64,000 bases of DNA from an uncultured bacterium (lineage in GTDB: Bacteria; Verrucomicrobiota; Kiritimatiellia; CAIVKH01). Shown one piece after another: positions 16,701-25,361 of the stretch. The position numbers and the translations under genes were made by a program. The stretch's first letter is position 1. Each line of letters opens with the position of its first letter. The notes under the pieces are model-generated. The model searched no databases. It had not been told where the DNA came from and saw only the letters and a program-made list of their open reading frames with translations. The DNA is taken from contig CAIVKH010000325.1 of NCBI GenBank assembly GCA_903906425.1, positions 1 through 64,000 of the forward strand. Direction: 5' to 3'.

Positions 16701-19569
16701 GTATCTCATTCCGGGTGTATCCCAGCAGTTGGCACATCGCCTCATTGACATCCAAGATGCGCCCTTGCTCATTCACCAGACAGAAACCATCCATCGCGGT
16801 TGAGACAATGTTGCGCGCGCGCTGCTCCCGTTCGATCAACGCTTCCTCGGTGCGCTTGCGCTCGGTGATGTCGCGCGCGATGGCCCACATGCCAGAGGGG
16901 TGGCCGTCATCGTTCCGGATGATGAATGTGCGTAATTCGACGGGGAAAACGGTGCCGTCTTTTCGCCGGTATTCCTTCTCATAAACATCTGAATACCGCC
17001 GCGTCATGAGTTGTTCCCGCGTGATCCTGGCTTCGAACTCATGCCACTTCGCGGGCGTCACGTCCATATAGGTCAGACCGCGCAACTCTTCATCGTTGTA
17101 TCCGAGCATTTCGCGGTAGGCGCGATTCCATTCCCGCAGTCGTCCATCCATTTCCACGATCACATAAGCTTCGTTCATGCTCTCGTGAAGATTGCGATAC
17201 TTCCCCTCGCTTTGTCGCAACGCATCTTCGGCACGCACACGCTCGGCGAGTGTGCCGACGCGTGACGCATACAATTCCAGAAGCCGGCGGTGTTGGTCCG
17301 TCATCGGCTCATGACGAAGCAGGTTGTCGGCAAACAGGCACCCGGTGATTCTTTCACCCGACCATATCGCAGCAACGAGCCGTGTGCCGTGCCCGATCAA
17401 CCGGCGGTGATCGTCGAACAGATCAACATCTGTGCTCAGTTCCGAAAGCAGCCGGCCGGACATCAGGCGCGCGATGGCGCTTTGCGGCAGGACAGGCAGC
17501 CGCCGGTCGCGTTCGTCGCGCGTCCGGCCCTCTTCGTCGGTGCCGAAGGTGCCCTTGATGAAATCTCGGCCGTCACAAAACCAGATTCCTATTCGTTCGA
17601 AATGAAGCCGGCTGCGGCCAAGCTCGACGGCCATGCGGCACAGGTCATCGAGGCTCGTCGTCTGTTGCAGCGCCGACGTGATTTCGTGCAGGGCGGCCAG
17701 CTGTTTTGCCAGCAGCCGTTCTTTTTCCATGAGATGCTGAAGCGCTTCGAGCGCAAGTTTGTGGTCGGTGATGTCCGCGGTATAGATGGCGACGGCCGAG
17801 ATATTCCCGTCGGCATCCGCCACTGGATAGATATTGTTGTCGAAGAATGATCCTTCCCGCTGGTCTTCAAAACGCAGCGGCTGGCCCGAGCGGACGGCCT
17901 CATCCATGTACGCTTTCCGCGATTCCTCCACCTTCGGAGAAAGACGATCGAATACATTCGCGCCGATCAAGTCGTTCACTGTTCCGCCAAGCCGGACGGC
18001 CATGGCAGAATTCGTCGCCAGAATCTTCCCGTCCAAGGCGATCAACATGATTCCTTCCAGGCTGGCGTTCACGAGCGCATCGAGCATCTGCCGGCTTCGC
18101 GCGAGGCTTTCTTCGAATTGTTTTTGCTCGGTTATGTCGCGGATATTGCCGATGCGGTAGAGCGGCCGGCCCGCGCCATCTCTGATCAACGTCAGGCGGT
18201 TGGACAGCCAGCGGTAGTCTCCGCTCTTGGTCCGCTGGCGATACTCCACATCGGCCGATCCCCACTGCTCAAGCTTCTCGATTGCTGCCTTCATCGCCGG
18301 CAAATCATCGGGATGAATCAGCTCCGCCGCAGTCGCAACACTCAGTGCCATCATTTCTGCAGGCGTGAAGCCTGTAACAGTCTCCACAGAAGGACTGATG
18401 TAGTCGAAAGCGCCAGTCCGCACATTGGCGCGATAAATCACATCGCGGGAATTGCTCAGCGCGGAGCGAAACCGTTCATCAATTTCATTTCGCGCCTCTT
18501 CCGCCTTTCTTCGTTTGGTGATGTCACGGATGACCGTCTGAAAGGCGGGAGTGCCAGCGAAATCAATCTGCCATGTGGTTGACTCGACCGGCACGACGCT
18601 GCCGTCCAGCACGACACACCTGTGTTCAATCAGCGGAGTCTTCGCGCCTTTTGCCACCATTTCCCCGCGTGCCCTGACCTTTTCGCGGTCGTCGGGATGA
18701 ACCAGATCGAGCACGTCGAAATGCTGCAGCATTTCAAAGGAACGCGCCCTGAAAAGTTTCAGCGCGGCCGGGTTCGCGTGCAAGAATTTGTCGTCACTAT
18801 GAACGATGATCGCGTCGGGCGCGCCGTCTGACAAATCGCGATAGCGCGTCTCGCTTTCCTGATAGGCCCGCTTGAAGTGCTCGCGGTCGGCGATGTCGGT
18901 TTGCGCGACCATCAGCCCGACGACGGCGCCGGCATTGTCGAACAGCGGCTCGGCCGCCGCGTCGTAAACCCAGCGGTTCTTTCCCGCAAACCCGCTGATG
19001 ATTCGCCGCTGGCCTTTGCCCGTGGCCAGCACCTCCTGCAGAAGCGACATCAGTTCGGGCACCTGTTCCGGAGGCGCCAGCTCATCCGGCCGCCTGCCCA
19101 GCACATCCTTTTCCTCGAAACCGTGCCGCGTATGGCTGACCCAGGTGAACCGCAAGTCCCTGTCCAGTTGCCCCAGAAAGATCGGCGAGTTTTTCAGTCC
19201 GCGATGGAGCCGCTCCTCGTTCTCGCGCAGCGCGGCCTCCGCGCGCGTCCGGTCCGTCACATCACGAATGATCGCCTGCACGGCAGGCAGCCCGTTGAAA
19301 GTGATCGGCGCGCCTGTCGCCTCCACATCCACCACGACGCCGTCGGCCCGCACAATCCGCTGGTCCATGCGCTGCACCTTCCATCCCGCAGCCACCTGCT
19401 GGATGCGCGTCTTCACCGACGCGAGATGGTCGGGATGAATAAAATCAAGAACCGATTTATTGCGGAGTTCCTCGAAGGATTTGACGCCGTACAAACGCAG
19501 CGCCGCCGGGTTCGCAAAAAGAAAACGCAAATCGCGATGCACGACCACCGCATCCGGCGACGACTCCAC
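13714..19569 (-). CDS. Giant cytoplasmic sensor histidine kinase with 12 PAS and one GAF domain
   Basis: 1951 residues from a GTG at 19569. I count five PAS units (each beginning with an ERYR/ERFR-like helix and an x-ANPAAL-type core), a GAF domain (from about LHEITSALQQTTSLDDLCRMAV), then seven more PAS units. Three consecutive ones (SEERFRSVLESSLDAAYQ, SEERFRSVLENSLDVAYQ, SEARFRSVLENSVDVAYR) look like recent tandem duplicates. The C-terminus is a NarX-class core: ERRRIAAGLHDDVGQML, then HATPase_c with RELLRNVIRHAG and VEDDGKGFD. No membrane segment is seen, so it is probably a soluble sensor of redox, light, gas or ligands; cofactors cannot be read from sequence. The gene once probably began at an ATG at 19680, now separated by an amber codon at 19615-19617 (see findings), so the true start is uncertain. 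Confidence 0.9.
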   Translation of the reverse strand: MESSPDAVVVHRDLRFLFANPAALRLYGVKSFEELRNKSVLDFIHPDHLASVKTRIQQVAAGWKVQRMDQRIVRADGVVVDVEATGAPITFNGLPAVQAIIRDVTDRTRAEAALRENEERLHRGLKNSPIFLGQLDRDLRFTWVSHTRHGFEEKDVLGRRPDELAPPEQVPELMSLLQEVLATGKGQRRIISGFAGKNRWVYDAAAEPLFDNAGAVVGLMVAQTDIADREHFKRAYQESETRYRDLSDGAPDAIIVHSDDKFLHANPAALKLFRARSFEMLQHFDVLDLVHPDDREKVRARGEMVAKGAKTPLIEHRCVVLDGSVVPVESTTWQIDFAGTPAFQTVIRDITKRRKAEEARNEIDERFRSALSNSRDVIYRANVRTGAFDYISPSVETVTGFTPAEMMALSVATAAELIHPDDLPAMKAAIEKLEQWGSADVEYRQRTKSGDYRWLSNRLTLIRDGAGRPLYRIGNIRDITEQKQFEESLARSRQMLDALVNASLEGIMLIALDGKILATNSAMAVRLGGTVNDLIGANVFDRLSPKVEESRKAYMDEAVRSGQPLRFEDQREGSFFDNNIYPVADADGNISAVAIYTADITDHKLALEALQHLMEKERLLAKQLAALHEITSALQQTTSLDDLCRMAVELGRSRLHFERIGIWFCDGRDFIKGTFGTDEEGRTRDERDRRLPVLPQSAIARLMSGRLLSELSTDVDLFDDHRRLIGHGTRLVAAIWSGERITGCLFADNLLRHEPMTDQHRRLLELYASRVGTLAERVRAEDALRQSEGKYRNLHESMNEAYVIVEMDGRLREWNRAYREMLGYNDEELRGLTYMDVTPAKWHEFEARITREQLMTRRYSDVYEKEYRRKDGTVFPVELRTFIIRNDDGHPSGMWAIARDITERKRTEEALIEREQRARNIVSTAMDGFCLVNEQGRILDVNEAMCQLLGYTRNEILNLSIPDLEAAETAEATASHIQKIIATGGDYFESKNRRKNGEIISVEISVTWQPARQVLYVFTRDITARKQTEEALQRSEERFRSVLESSLDAAYQQNMQTGVYDYLSPVIERITGYTVEEFNDVHRRAKALWQHITNNTVKEFNQADARKTLAWVHPDDLSILMAEVDQMSLPGKIDGAFEYRLMCKDGRYRWLSINYKIHRDESGRPVRRTGNVRDVTERKLIEEKVRQSEERFRSVLENSLDVAYQRNLQTKRYEYLSPVFEQLTGYPIKEIQNAGDDAILALIHPDDVPLANMAFEKASVSEHASGMFEFRLKCQNGQYRWLSDFFTIQRDAEGKPLFRTGSVRDITEHKRVETAIQQSEARFRSVLENSVDVAYRWDLRQDRYEYISPIMEDVSGYKPAELSEAGLKKVFSLIHDDDRSVVEQEVGKLAALEKSEVLCEYRFKCRSGKFKWFADRFRGTRDENGRLTYITGVVRDITEQKLMEELLRQNEERFRTLAEAMPQQIWIADAQGRPEYANRRRTEYTGLSMEDVQAQGGWWSAVHPDDVVQMRASQDECVRGTRPVFEFEYRLRCAADGQYRWFLGRAIPIRDSTGQIFRWLATSTDIHDQKRAEETLRRSHEELDQKVRERTTELEKLAKDLAASEGRFRALVENINDIVYQTDAQGRVIYISPTVERYGLQADQVIGRHISEFLHPEDRPKVLADFARTISTGRGLPTIFRVVTPKGEFWCEDHGKLQLDKDGNPAGIAGVFLEITERVHAHQKLLEYQKQLRALVADLTVAEERERRRIAAGLHDDVGQMLIAAKIKLDQIAHTSDPSKVHVLQAEADRHLDRVMSELHSLTFELVSPVLQRLGFAAAVDQLCEDVRSHHGITITFDDDKKSKPLGAETEIILYHAVRELLRNVIRHAGAVNIRITFHRRDGEAEIIVEDDGKGFDIARAGGTFGRKGGFGLFTIRERMKHLGGRFEITSVAPRGTRIWLAIALAEKAAT

Positions 19570-19614
19570 CAGCGTCCGGTAGCGTTCCTCGCTCTCCTTC
19601 AGCGCCCGTGCGAC

Positions 19615-19617
19615 CTA
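19615..19617 (-). other. In-frame TAG codon in the original 5' end of the PAS kinase gene
   Basis: Upstream of the GTG at 19569 the frame reads back through VARALKESEERYRTL, a typical pre-PAS helix. It then meets TAG, then 21 further sense codons to an ATG at 19680 (MNERDVQNSGDVRAGNDEVRE). Both sides look like coding sequence. A single C-to-T change of a CAG codon explains it. Confidence 0.75.
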
Positions 19618-19769
19618 CTCGCGCACCTCATCGTTGCCGGCGCGCACGTCACCCGAATTCTGAACATCCCGTTCGTTCATGGAAACGTGACCATCGTCTC
19701 GCCATCATGTCCCGCTTCCGGATTGAAGTCGAGCCATTCCCCGCCGCGTCCCGCCGCAACGTCCGCAAC

Positions 19770-19849
19770 TTCCAACCATTGGAACTTTCCGCGCCCGCCA
19801 TTTCCAATCATTGGAAGAATTCTTCGCCGGCCAGTTCCAACCATTGGAA
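19770..19849. repeat. Phased palindrome locus 6 (three units, 32 and 33 bp steps)
   Basis: Units at 19770-19784 and 19835-19849 (both TTCCAACCATTGGAA) flank an exact unit at 19802-19816. The locus lies between the ridA stop and the start region of the PAS kinase gene. Confidence 0.95.
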
Positions 19850-19861
19850 ATGACCGCGAAA

Positions 19862-20248
19862 TCAAACCGCGGCGACGACTTCGATTTCGACCTTGGCGTC
19901 CTTCGGCAGCCGCGCAACCTGGACGGTCGAGCGCGCGGGGCAGGAATCGCCGGTGAAGAATTCCGCATAGACGGCGTTCATGGCCGCGAACTCGTTCATG
20001 TCGGCGAGGAACACCGTCGTCTTCACGACGTTCGCAAACGTCGCGCCGGCGGCCTCGAGAACCGCCTTCACGTTGTTAAGCACCGCGCGCGTCTGCGCCT
20101 GGATGTCGCCGGTGACGAGCTGGCCGGTGGCGGCATCCAGCGGAATCTGGCCGGAGGCGAAAAGCAAACTGCCGGAGCAGCGGATCGCCTGGCTGTAGGG
20201 GCCGATGGGCGCAGGGGCTTTGTTCGTGCGGATGACTTCGCGATTCAT
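19862..20248 (-). CDS. ridA: RidA family enamine/imine deaminase
   Basis: 128 residues, the normal length of the YjgF/YER057c/UK114 family. Motifs: [81 protein letters not shown], and the catalytic Arg in [24 protein letters not shown]. RidA hydrolyses reactive 2-aminoacrylate-type enamines produced by PLP enzymes and protects those enzymes. It is transcribed divergently from the glycosyltransferase gene. A polypurine GGAGAA element precedes the ATG on the minus strand. Confidence 0.95.
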   Translation of the reverse strand: MNREVIRTNKAPAPIGPYSQAIRCSGSLLFASGQIPLDAATGQLVTGDIQAQTRAVLNNVKAVLEAAGATFANVVKTTVFLADMNEFAAMNAVYAEFFTGDSCPARSTVQVARLPKDAKVEIEVVAAV

Positions 20249-20382
20249 TTTGTTTTCTCCTGATGGATTTCGACCACAGATAGCAGGATGGAGTTTTGCC
20301 GACAACGCCGGCGCGGAAGATTTCAAAATTCGAGATTCGGGTTTCAAGTTTCGCGGCGCAGCGCGTATGTTTCCGTCCGCGG

Positions 20383-21672
20383 ATGAAAATTCTCTTCCTA
20401 TCAACGCGCCTGCCGCACGCCGCCGTCAGCGGCGGCCACGTCATCGTGCGCGAGCGGATCAAGCGGCTGGCCGCGCGCGGCCACCAGATCGCGCTGGCGT
20501 GCTTCACCGAGGGCGACGATTTGCAGCACGCCCACGAATTCAAGGACTGCCTGACGGAACTTGAAACCCGGCCGCTGCCCGAGCCGATCAATCTCGCGTC
20601 GCGCGCGGTGCGGCTCTACTGCTCGCACACGCCGCCCTATTTTGCGGACTTCGCCGATCCCGTGCTGAAAAAACGCGTCGGCGAAATGGTGGAGCACGGC
20701 CGCTACGACGTGGCCATCGCGGAATTTTCGCCGATGGGCCAGTATCTTTTTCGCAATCCGTATCTGCCGGCGATCCGCAAAATCACGTCCTGCCATTTCA
20801 GCGTCGCCGCATCGTACCGCAAGGTCGCCGACATCCTCGGCTGGCGGCTGCGCGGGCTGCGGTCGTGGCTCAACATCAAAAGTCTCCAGCGCTACGAAAT
20901 CGAAATGTTCCGCAACATGGACCGCGTGCTCGTGCTCACCGCGAAGGAGCGCTTCGAAATTCTCCACCACGAACCTGCGCTGCGCATCTCCGTCATCCCC
21001 GCCGGCGTGGACACGACGTACTTCACGCCCGCGATCGAGGCGAAGATGGAGGACGCGATTCTTTTCAGCGGGCACTTCGAAAACCTCTCGAACCTCGACG
21101 CGGCCATGTGGTTCGTCCACGAAGTCTGGCCGGTGCTCAAGCGCCGCCGCTCGAACCTGAAATTCTACATCATCGGCCCCGGCGCGCAGCGCACGCTGCA
21201 GAGCCTCGCCGCGCGCGATCCCTCCGTCATCGTCACCGGCGTCGTCGCCGACATCCGCGATTATCTCCGCCGCGCCCGCGTCTTCGTCTGCCCCGTGCGG
21301 CTCGGCTCCGGCCTGCGCGTAAAAATTCTCGAGGCCATGGCCATGGGCCTGCCGATCGTCACCACCGCGCTGGGCAGCGAAGGCATGCCGCTGCACACCG
21401 GCGAAAACTGTTTCATCGCCGACCAGCCCCGCCTCATGGCCGACTACATCGAGCTGCTGCTCACCGACGACGAGCTGCGCCACAAAATTTCCCGCCACGC
21501 GCGCGCCCTCGCCGTCGAGCGTTTCGCCTGGGACCACAGCATTGACATGCTCGAAGACACGCTCGCCGAGGCCCGCACCGAGCACGGCGCCACGTCATCT
21601 CCAATGATTGGAAGTTCCGCGCCCGCCAGTTTCCAATCATTGGAAACCAGCGGCACGACGACAATCGGCTGA
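20383..21672 (+). CDS. GT4-type glycosyltransferase with repeat-encoded C-terminal tail
   Basis: 429 residues. The N-terminal [34 protein letters not shown] is the donor-independent Rossmann domain of GT-B fold enzymes. The C-terminal domain has [38 protein letters not shown] and the nucleotide-sugar motif [28 protein letters not shown] (E-x7-E). The overall pattern resembles the TIGR03087 (stp1)/GT4 type used in polysaccharide building. The last residues (about 405-429, [24 protein letters not shown]) are encoded by two palindromes. They probably replace or extend the original end, since [11 protein letters not shown] already completes the usual C-terminal helix. It precedes eboD by 48 bp. 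The acceptor and sugar are unknown. Confidence 0.9.
   Translation: MKILFLSTRLPHAAVSGGHVIVRERIKRLAARGHQIALACFTEGDDLQHAHEFKDCLTELETRPLPEPINLASRAVRLYCSHTPPYFADFADPVLKKRVGEMVEHGRYDVAIAEFSPMGQYLFRNPYLPAIRKITSCHFSVAASYRKVADILGWRLRGLRSWLNIKSLQRYEIEMFRNMDRVLVLTAKERFEILHHEPALRISVIPAGVDTTYFTPAIEAKMEDAILFSGHFENLSNLDAAMWFVHEVWPVLKRRRSNLKFYIIGPGAQRTLQSLAARDPSVIVTGVVADIRDYLRRARVFVCPVRLGSGLRVKILEAMAMGLPIVTTALGSEGMPLHTGENCFIADQPRLMADYIELLLTDDELRHKISRHARALAVERFAWDHSIDMLEDTLAEARTEHGATSSPMIGSSAPASFQSLETSGTTTIG
21599..21645. repeat. Phased palindrome locus 7 (two units) in the 3' end of the glycosyltransferase gene
   Basis: Units at 21599-21613 (first base C) and 21631-21645 (exact), 32 bp apart, translated as the C-terminal tail of the upstream protein. 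Confidence 0.95.
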
Positions 21673-21720
21673 TTGCCGGATGTTGGAACTTGCGCGGCGG
21701 CGTGTCTATAGTGTGCCCGC

Positions 21721-22896
21721 ATGGAACCACGAATCATCCGGCAGGCCTTCAGCGTGAGCTACGAATATCCCGTCGCCTTCACGCGCGGATTGTTTGCCCC
21801 CGAAAATACCTTGCTGGCCGAGATCGCGCGCGCCGCCGGCGTGCGCCGCCACCGCGCGGCCGTGTTCATTGACGATACCGTCGCCCGCGCGCGGCCCGCG
21901 CTGGCCGGCGATGCCGCGGCCTACCTGGAGAACCGGCCGGAGATTTTCGACCTCGTCGCGCTGCCGCGGCTCGTGCCCGGCGGCGAGCGCTGCAAAAATA
22001 ATCTGCAAGTTGTCGGCGACATCATCGCGGTTCTGTCACTCAACAAAATGGACCGCCACGCCTTCGTCATCGCGATCGGCGGCGGCGCGGTGCTCGACGC
22101 GGTCGGGTTTGCCGCCGCACTTTTTCACCGCGGGCTGCGGCTGATCCGCGTGCCGACGACGGTGCTCGGACAAAACGACGCGGGCGTCGGCGTGAAAAAC
22201 GCGATCAATTTTCTGAACACGAAAAATCTTCTCGGCACGTTCGCGCCGCCGTTCGCGGTGCTCAACGATCTCGATTTTTTGCGGACGCTGCCGGATGCGG
22301 CGTGGACCGGCGGCATCGCCGAGGCGTTCAAGGTCGCGATCATCAAGGACGCAAAATTTTTCGCGCGGCTCTGCGAACTCGCGCCGCGGCTAAAGAATCG
22401 CGACGAGGCGGCGATGGAAGAACTGGTCGCGCGCTGCGCGGAGCTTCACCTCGATCACATCCGCTCCAACGGCGATCCGTTTGAATTCGGCCGCGCGCGC
22501 CCGCTGGATTTCGGCCACTGGTCGGCGCACAAGCTCGAGCAGATGTCCGCCTACGCGGTTGGCCACGGCCAGGCCGTCGCCATCGGCATAGCGCTCGATT
22601 CGTTTTACGCGCTGCGGAAGGGCTGGCTCTCCGAGGCGGAATTCGAGGCGGTCGCCGGCGGGCTTCGCCGCGCCGGATTTTCGCTGTGGCACGATTTGCT
22701 CGAGCGCCGCGATGGTGACGGCTCGCTGGAAATTCTCCGCGGCCTGCGCGATTTTCAGGAGCACCTCGGCGGCGAGCTTTGCGTGACGATGCCGCGCGGG
22801 CTTGGCGCGAAATTCGAGGTCCACGAAATGGATTATACAATTATCGAATCAGCAGTTGCGCAGATGAAACAAAGAATGCACTGTTTGTCTCGTTAA
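21721..22896 (+). CDS. eboD: EboD-type 3-dehydroquinate synthase homologue
   Basis: 391 residues of the DHQS/cyclitol synthase superfamily. Visible motifs are the NAD-binding IAIGGGAVLDAVGFAAALFHRGLRLIRVPTTVLGQNDAGVGVKNAINF, metal-ligand region GGIAEAFKVAIIKDAKFF and the histidines in LDFGHWSAHKLEQMS and GHGQAVAIGIALDS. Sequence style and the EboE homologue directly downstream identify it as the EboD branch rather than AroB. The ebo cluster (eboABCDEF) is linked to export or modification of secondary metabolites such as the scytonemin monomer in cyanobacteria. No eboA, B, C or F is seen here. The last 20 or so codons are AT-rich compared with the rest. Confidence 0.82.
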   Translation: MEPRIIRQAFSVSYEYPVAFTRGLFAPENTLLAEIARAAGVRRHRAAVFIDDTVARARPALAGDAAAYLENRPEIFDLVALPRLVPGGERCKNNLQVVGDIIAVLSLNKMDRHAFVIAIGGGAVLDAVGFAAALFHRGLRLIRVPTTVLGQNDAGVGVKNAINFLNTKNLLGTFAPPFAVLNDLDFLRTLPDAAWTGGIAEAFKVAIIKDAKFFARLCELAPRLKNRDEAAMEELVARCAELHLDHIRSNGDPFEFGRARPLDFGHWSAHKLEQMSAYAVGHGQAVAIGIALDSFYALRKGWLSEAEFEAVAGGLRRAGFSLWHDLLERRDGDGSLEILRGLRDFQEHLGGELCVTMPRGLGAKFEVHEMDYTIIESAVAQMKQRMHCLSR

Positions 22897-22933
22897 CAGA
22901 TTTTTAATAATTAGGTGCAGGTTATTTTTTATT

Positions 22934-24133
22934 ATGCGAGTCCAAGATAAACCTCCGCTTCATCTAACATATTGTCTGAACATCCACCGGGGCGAAACGT
23001 GGACGGAAAATTTTGCGGCCATCCGCGACCTGGCGACGGCCGTGCGGAATTTTGTCGCGCCAGATTTGAATTTCGGACTCGGGTTGCGACTGAGTGCGAC
23101 CGCCGCCGCCGAGCTTTCAAATCCGCACCGGCTCGGCGATTTCAAGGCGTTCCTCGCCGAGATGGGCCTCTACGTTTTCACGATCAACGGATTTCCCTTC
23201 GGGCGTTTTCACGACGGGCCGGTGAAAGAAAAAGTTTACGCGCCGGACTGGCGGACGGACGAGCGCCGCAGCTACACGTTGCAGCTCGCCGACATCCTCG
23301 CCGAGCTCCTGCCCGCCGACGTGAGCGGCAGCATCAGCACGGTTCCCGTGTCGTTCAAGAACTGGATCACCAGCGCGGAAGACCGCGAGCTGGCCGTGCT
23401 GAGATTGATTGATGCGGTCGCCTTCATCGAACGCATCAGCCAGCGCAAGCGGCGCGACATCCACCTTGGCCTCGAGCCGGAACCGGCGTGCTTCATCGAG
23501 ACGACGGCGGAGTGCATCGAGTTCATGAAATTCGTCTGGCACACGGGCGCGCCGGCCCTCGCGGCCCGGCTCGGCACCACCACCGCGCATGCGGAGGACG
23601 TTTTGCGGCGTCGGCTGGGCGTGTGTTTCGACACCTGCCACGTCGCGCTGCAATTCGAGGACCTCGCGGAGGCGTGGGACAAATATGCCGCGGCCGGCAT
23701 CCGTATTTCGAAGGTGCAGATCAGCGCCGCGCTCGCCTGCGAGGCCGCGCCGGAACATCTCGCCGCGCTGTCCGCGTTCGTCGAAGAAACCTATCTCCAC
23801 CAGACCATCGCGCGCCGTGGCGACGGCTCGCTCCAGCGGTGGACCGACCTGCCCGCCGCGCTCGAAGAGCTGCCGCGCTCGGGCGACGTCGCCGAGGTGC
23901 GCTGCCATTTCCACGTTCCGCTTTTCTGGGACGGCGGCGACGCGCTCGGCTCGACGCGAGACCAGATCAGCAGCGCCTTCGTGAAGCGGTTGCGCGCCGG
24001 CGGCTGCGAACATCTTGAGATCGAAACCTACACGTTCGACGTGCTGCCGGCGCCGCTTCGCGCACACGGCGCGGTGGAAAGCATCGCACGCGAATATGCC
24101 TGGACGCTGGACCGGCTTGGCCGCAGGGACTGA
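22934..24133 (+). CDS. eboE: EboE-type metabolite traffic protein (xylose isomerase-like TIM barrel)
   Basis: 399 residues. The opening LTYCLNIHRGETWTENFAAI, GLGLRLSATAAAELS, YVFTINGFPFGRFHDGPVKEKVYAPDWR, LGLEPEPACFIETT, LGVCFDTCHVALQFED and HFHVPLFWDG are characteristic of EboE proteins. The glutamate, aspartate and histidine residues match the metal ligands of AP-endonuclease-2/xylose isomerase-like barrels. The enzymatic activity of EboE is not established. It follows eboD by 37 bp, so the two are probably co-transcribed. The junction (about 22860-22980) is unusually AT-rich for this genome. Confidence 0.83.
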   Translation: MRVQDKPPLHLTYCLNIHRGETWTENFAAIRDLATAVRNFVAPDLNFGLGLRLSATAAAELSNPHRLGDFKAFLAEMGLYVFTINGFPFGRFHDGPVKEKVYAPDWRTDERRSYTLQLADILAELLPADVSGSISTVPVSFKNWITSAEDRELAVLRLIDAVAFIERISQRKRRDIHLGLEPEPACFIETTAECIEFMKFVWHTGAPALAARLGTTTAHAEDVLRRRLGVCFDTCHVALQFEDLAEAWDKYAAAGIRISKVQISAALACEAAPEHLAALSAFVEETYLHQTIARRGDGSLQRWTDLPAALEELPRSGDVAEVRCHFHVPLFWDGGDALGSTRDQISSAFVKRLRAGGCEHLEIETYTFDVLPAPLRAHGAVESIAREYAWTLDRLGRRD

Positions 24134-24140
24134 CCGTGGT

Positions 24141-24187
24141 TTCCAATCATTGGAAACTGGCGGCGCGTTGATTTCCAATGATTGGAA
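24141..24187. repeat. Phased palindrome locus 8 (two units)
   Basis: Exact units at 24141-24155 (C centre) and 24173-24187 (G centre) in the convergent gap between eboE and the prepilin-like gene. Confidence 0.95.
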
Positions 24188-24200
24188 ATTGCGCCGGGAA

Positions 24201-24881
24201 TCACTTTTGTTTCGGGCCGATCTTTTTGACGCCACCGCCGGTCAGAAGCACGACGGTTCCGGGTTCGGTGAAGGGGACCGCCGTGTCGGTGCCGGAGTGG
24301 AACTGAGTGTTTGTGGTGACAAGCGAGGAGATGTCCGACGGCAGGGACAATGACGGGTCGTAGAATGGATCGCTCATCAGGACGGAAGCGCCGCCGATTT
24401 TGTTTGTGGACCACACCTTGAAGACCCAGCCGTTGGTGATGGACGGCCCGCCGCCAAACATGTCCATGCCGGCGCCGGCGGATGTCCATGCCCAATAAAA
24501 ATAGCTGATCCGCTTCTGGATCGCGGAAAAATCATCGGGTGTCGTCTTGAGAAACTTCATGTGGCGTTTGCAGAACCAGGCCTTGGAATTCGTCTCCATG
24601 CCCTGATCGGACAGCAGGGCGATGAGGTTGCTGGCCGAACCGCCGTAGATGGTCGCGTTATCCGTGCCGTCGGGCGCGGGGGTGTTGCTGTTTTGCTGCG
24701 TGCAATAACCGGCGAGCGCCTTGCCAATCTGGCTGAGATTGTTTGCGCAGTCGGCCTCGTAGGCCTTGGACTTCGCGGACATCAGCGCCGGCAGCGTGAT
24801 CGCCGCGAGGATGGCGATGATGGCCATGACCACCAGCAGTTCGATGAGTGTGAACGCAAAACGGCGACCGGAAAATTTCAT
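24201..24881 (-). CDS. Type II secretion/type IV pilin-like protein (DUF1559-like or GspG-type)
   Basis: 226 residues. The N-terminal [56 protein letters not shown] is a class III prepilin signal. Cleavage is expected before FTLIE (here Ala-Phe rather than the usual Gly-Phe), followed by the hydrophobic assembly helix. The C-terminal part has the loop typical of PVC-group prepilin-like proteins ([15 protein letters not shown], ending in [17 protein letters not shown]). These are abundant in Verrucomicrobiota and Planctomycetota and their individual roles are largely unknown. It stands alone, 110 bp after rplT and beyond a predicted terminator. Confidence 0.85.
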   Translation of the reverse strand: MKFSGRRFAFTLIELLVVMAIIAILAAITLPALMSAKSKAYEADCANNLSQIGKALAGYCTQQNSNTPAPDGTDNATIYGGSASNLIALLSDQGMETNSKAWFCKRHMKFLKTTPDDFSAIQKRISYFYWAWTSAGAGMDMFGGGPSITNGWVFKVWSTNKIGGASVLMSDPFYDPSLSLPSDISSLVTTNTQFHSGTDTAVPFTEPGTVVLLTGGGVKKIGPKQK

Positions 24882-24940
24882 GTCTTTTTCTCCACATGCG
24901 AAAATACCCGGATCCGCCCCGCGTGGCAACCGCGCGAAAA

Positions 24941-24970
24941 ATGAAACGGGCCTGCCAGTGGCAGACCCGC
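24941..24970 (-). terminator. Rho-independent terminator after rpmI-rplT
   Basis: A 10-bp stem (24947-24956 with 24960-24969, one mismatch) with a 3-nt loop is followed on the minus strand by a T-rich tract. It lies just downstream of the rplT stop at 24992. Confidence 0.75.
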
Positions 24971-24991
24971 TTCGACTTCCGATTTGTTGCG

Positions 24992-25348
24992 TCAGGCCAG
25001 CTTGGCCTTGGCGATGCCGACGATGCTGGTGAAGCCCGCCGCATCGTGAATCGCGATTTCCGAAAGCATCTTGCGGTTCAGCACGATGCCGGCCTTCGTC
25101 AACCCGCTGATGAAGCGGCTGTACGTGATGCCGTTGAGCTTGCACGCCGCGCCGATGCGCACCGTCCAGAGCCGGCGGAAATTCCGCTTGTTGAGCTTGC
25201 GATGAAGCGTGTGCAACTTCATCGCGCGGTCCACCGCCTCGGTGGCCGTGCGGAAAAGTTTGCTGCGGCTTCCGCGGAAGCCCTTGGCGAGTTTCAGCCG
25301 GCGATTGCGGCGTTTGCGCGACGCCGGCGCGTTGGTTGCCCGTGGCAT
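24992..25348 (-). CDS. rplT: Large ribosomal subunit protein bL20
   Basis: 118 residues, normal for bL20. Motifs: [85 protein letters not shown]. It binds 23S rRNA early in 50S assembly. It lies 13 bp after rpmI. The N-terminus ([17 protein letters not shown]) deviates from the common VRR/AHRRRKK start. infC, which usually begins this operon, is not in the window upstream of rpmI. Confidence 0.97.
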   Translation of the reverse strand: MPRATNAPASRKRRNRRLKLAKGFRGSRSKLFRTATEAVDRAMKLHTLHRKLNKRNFRRLWTVRIGAACKLNGITYSRFISGLTKAGIVLNRKMLSEIAIHDAAGFTSIVGIAKAKLA

Positions 25349-25361
25349 GTCAAATCTCCTC

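Noticed and set aside
22934..24133. Xylose isomerase
   Set aside because: It shares the barrel fold but has EboE-specific motifs and follows an EboD homologue; it lacks xylose isomerase signatures.
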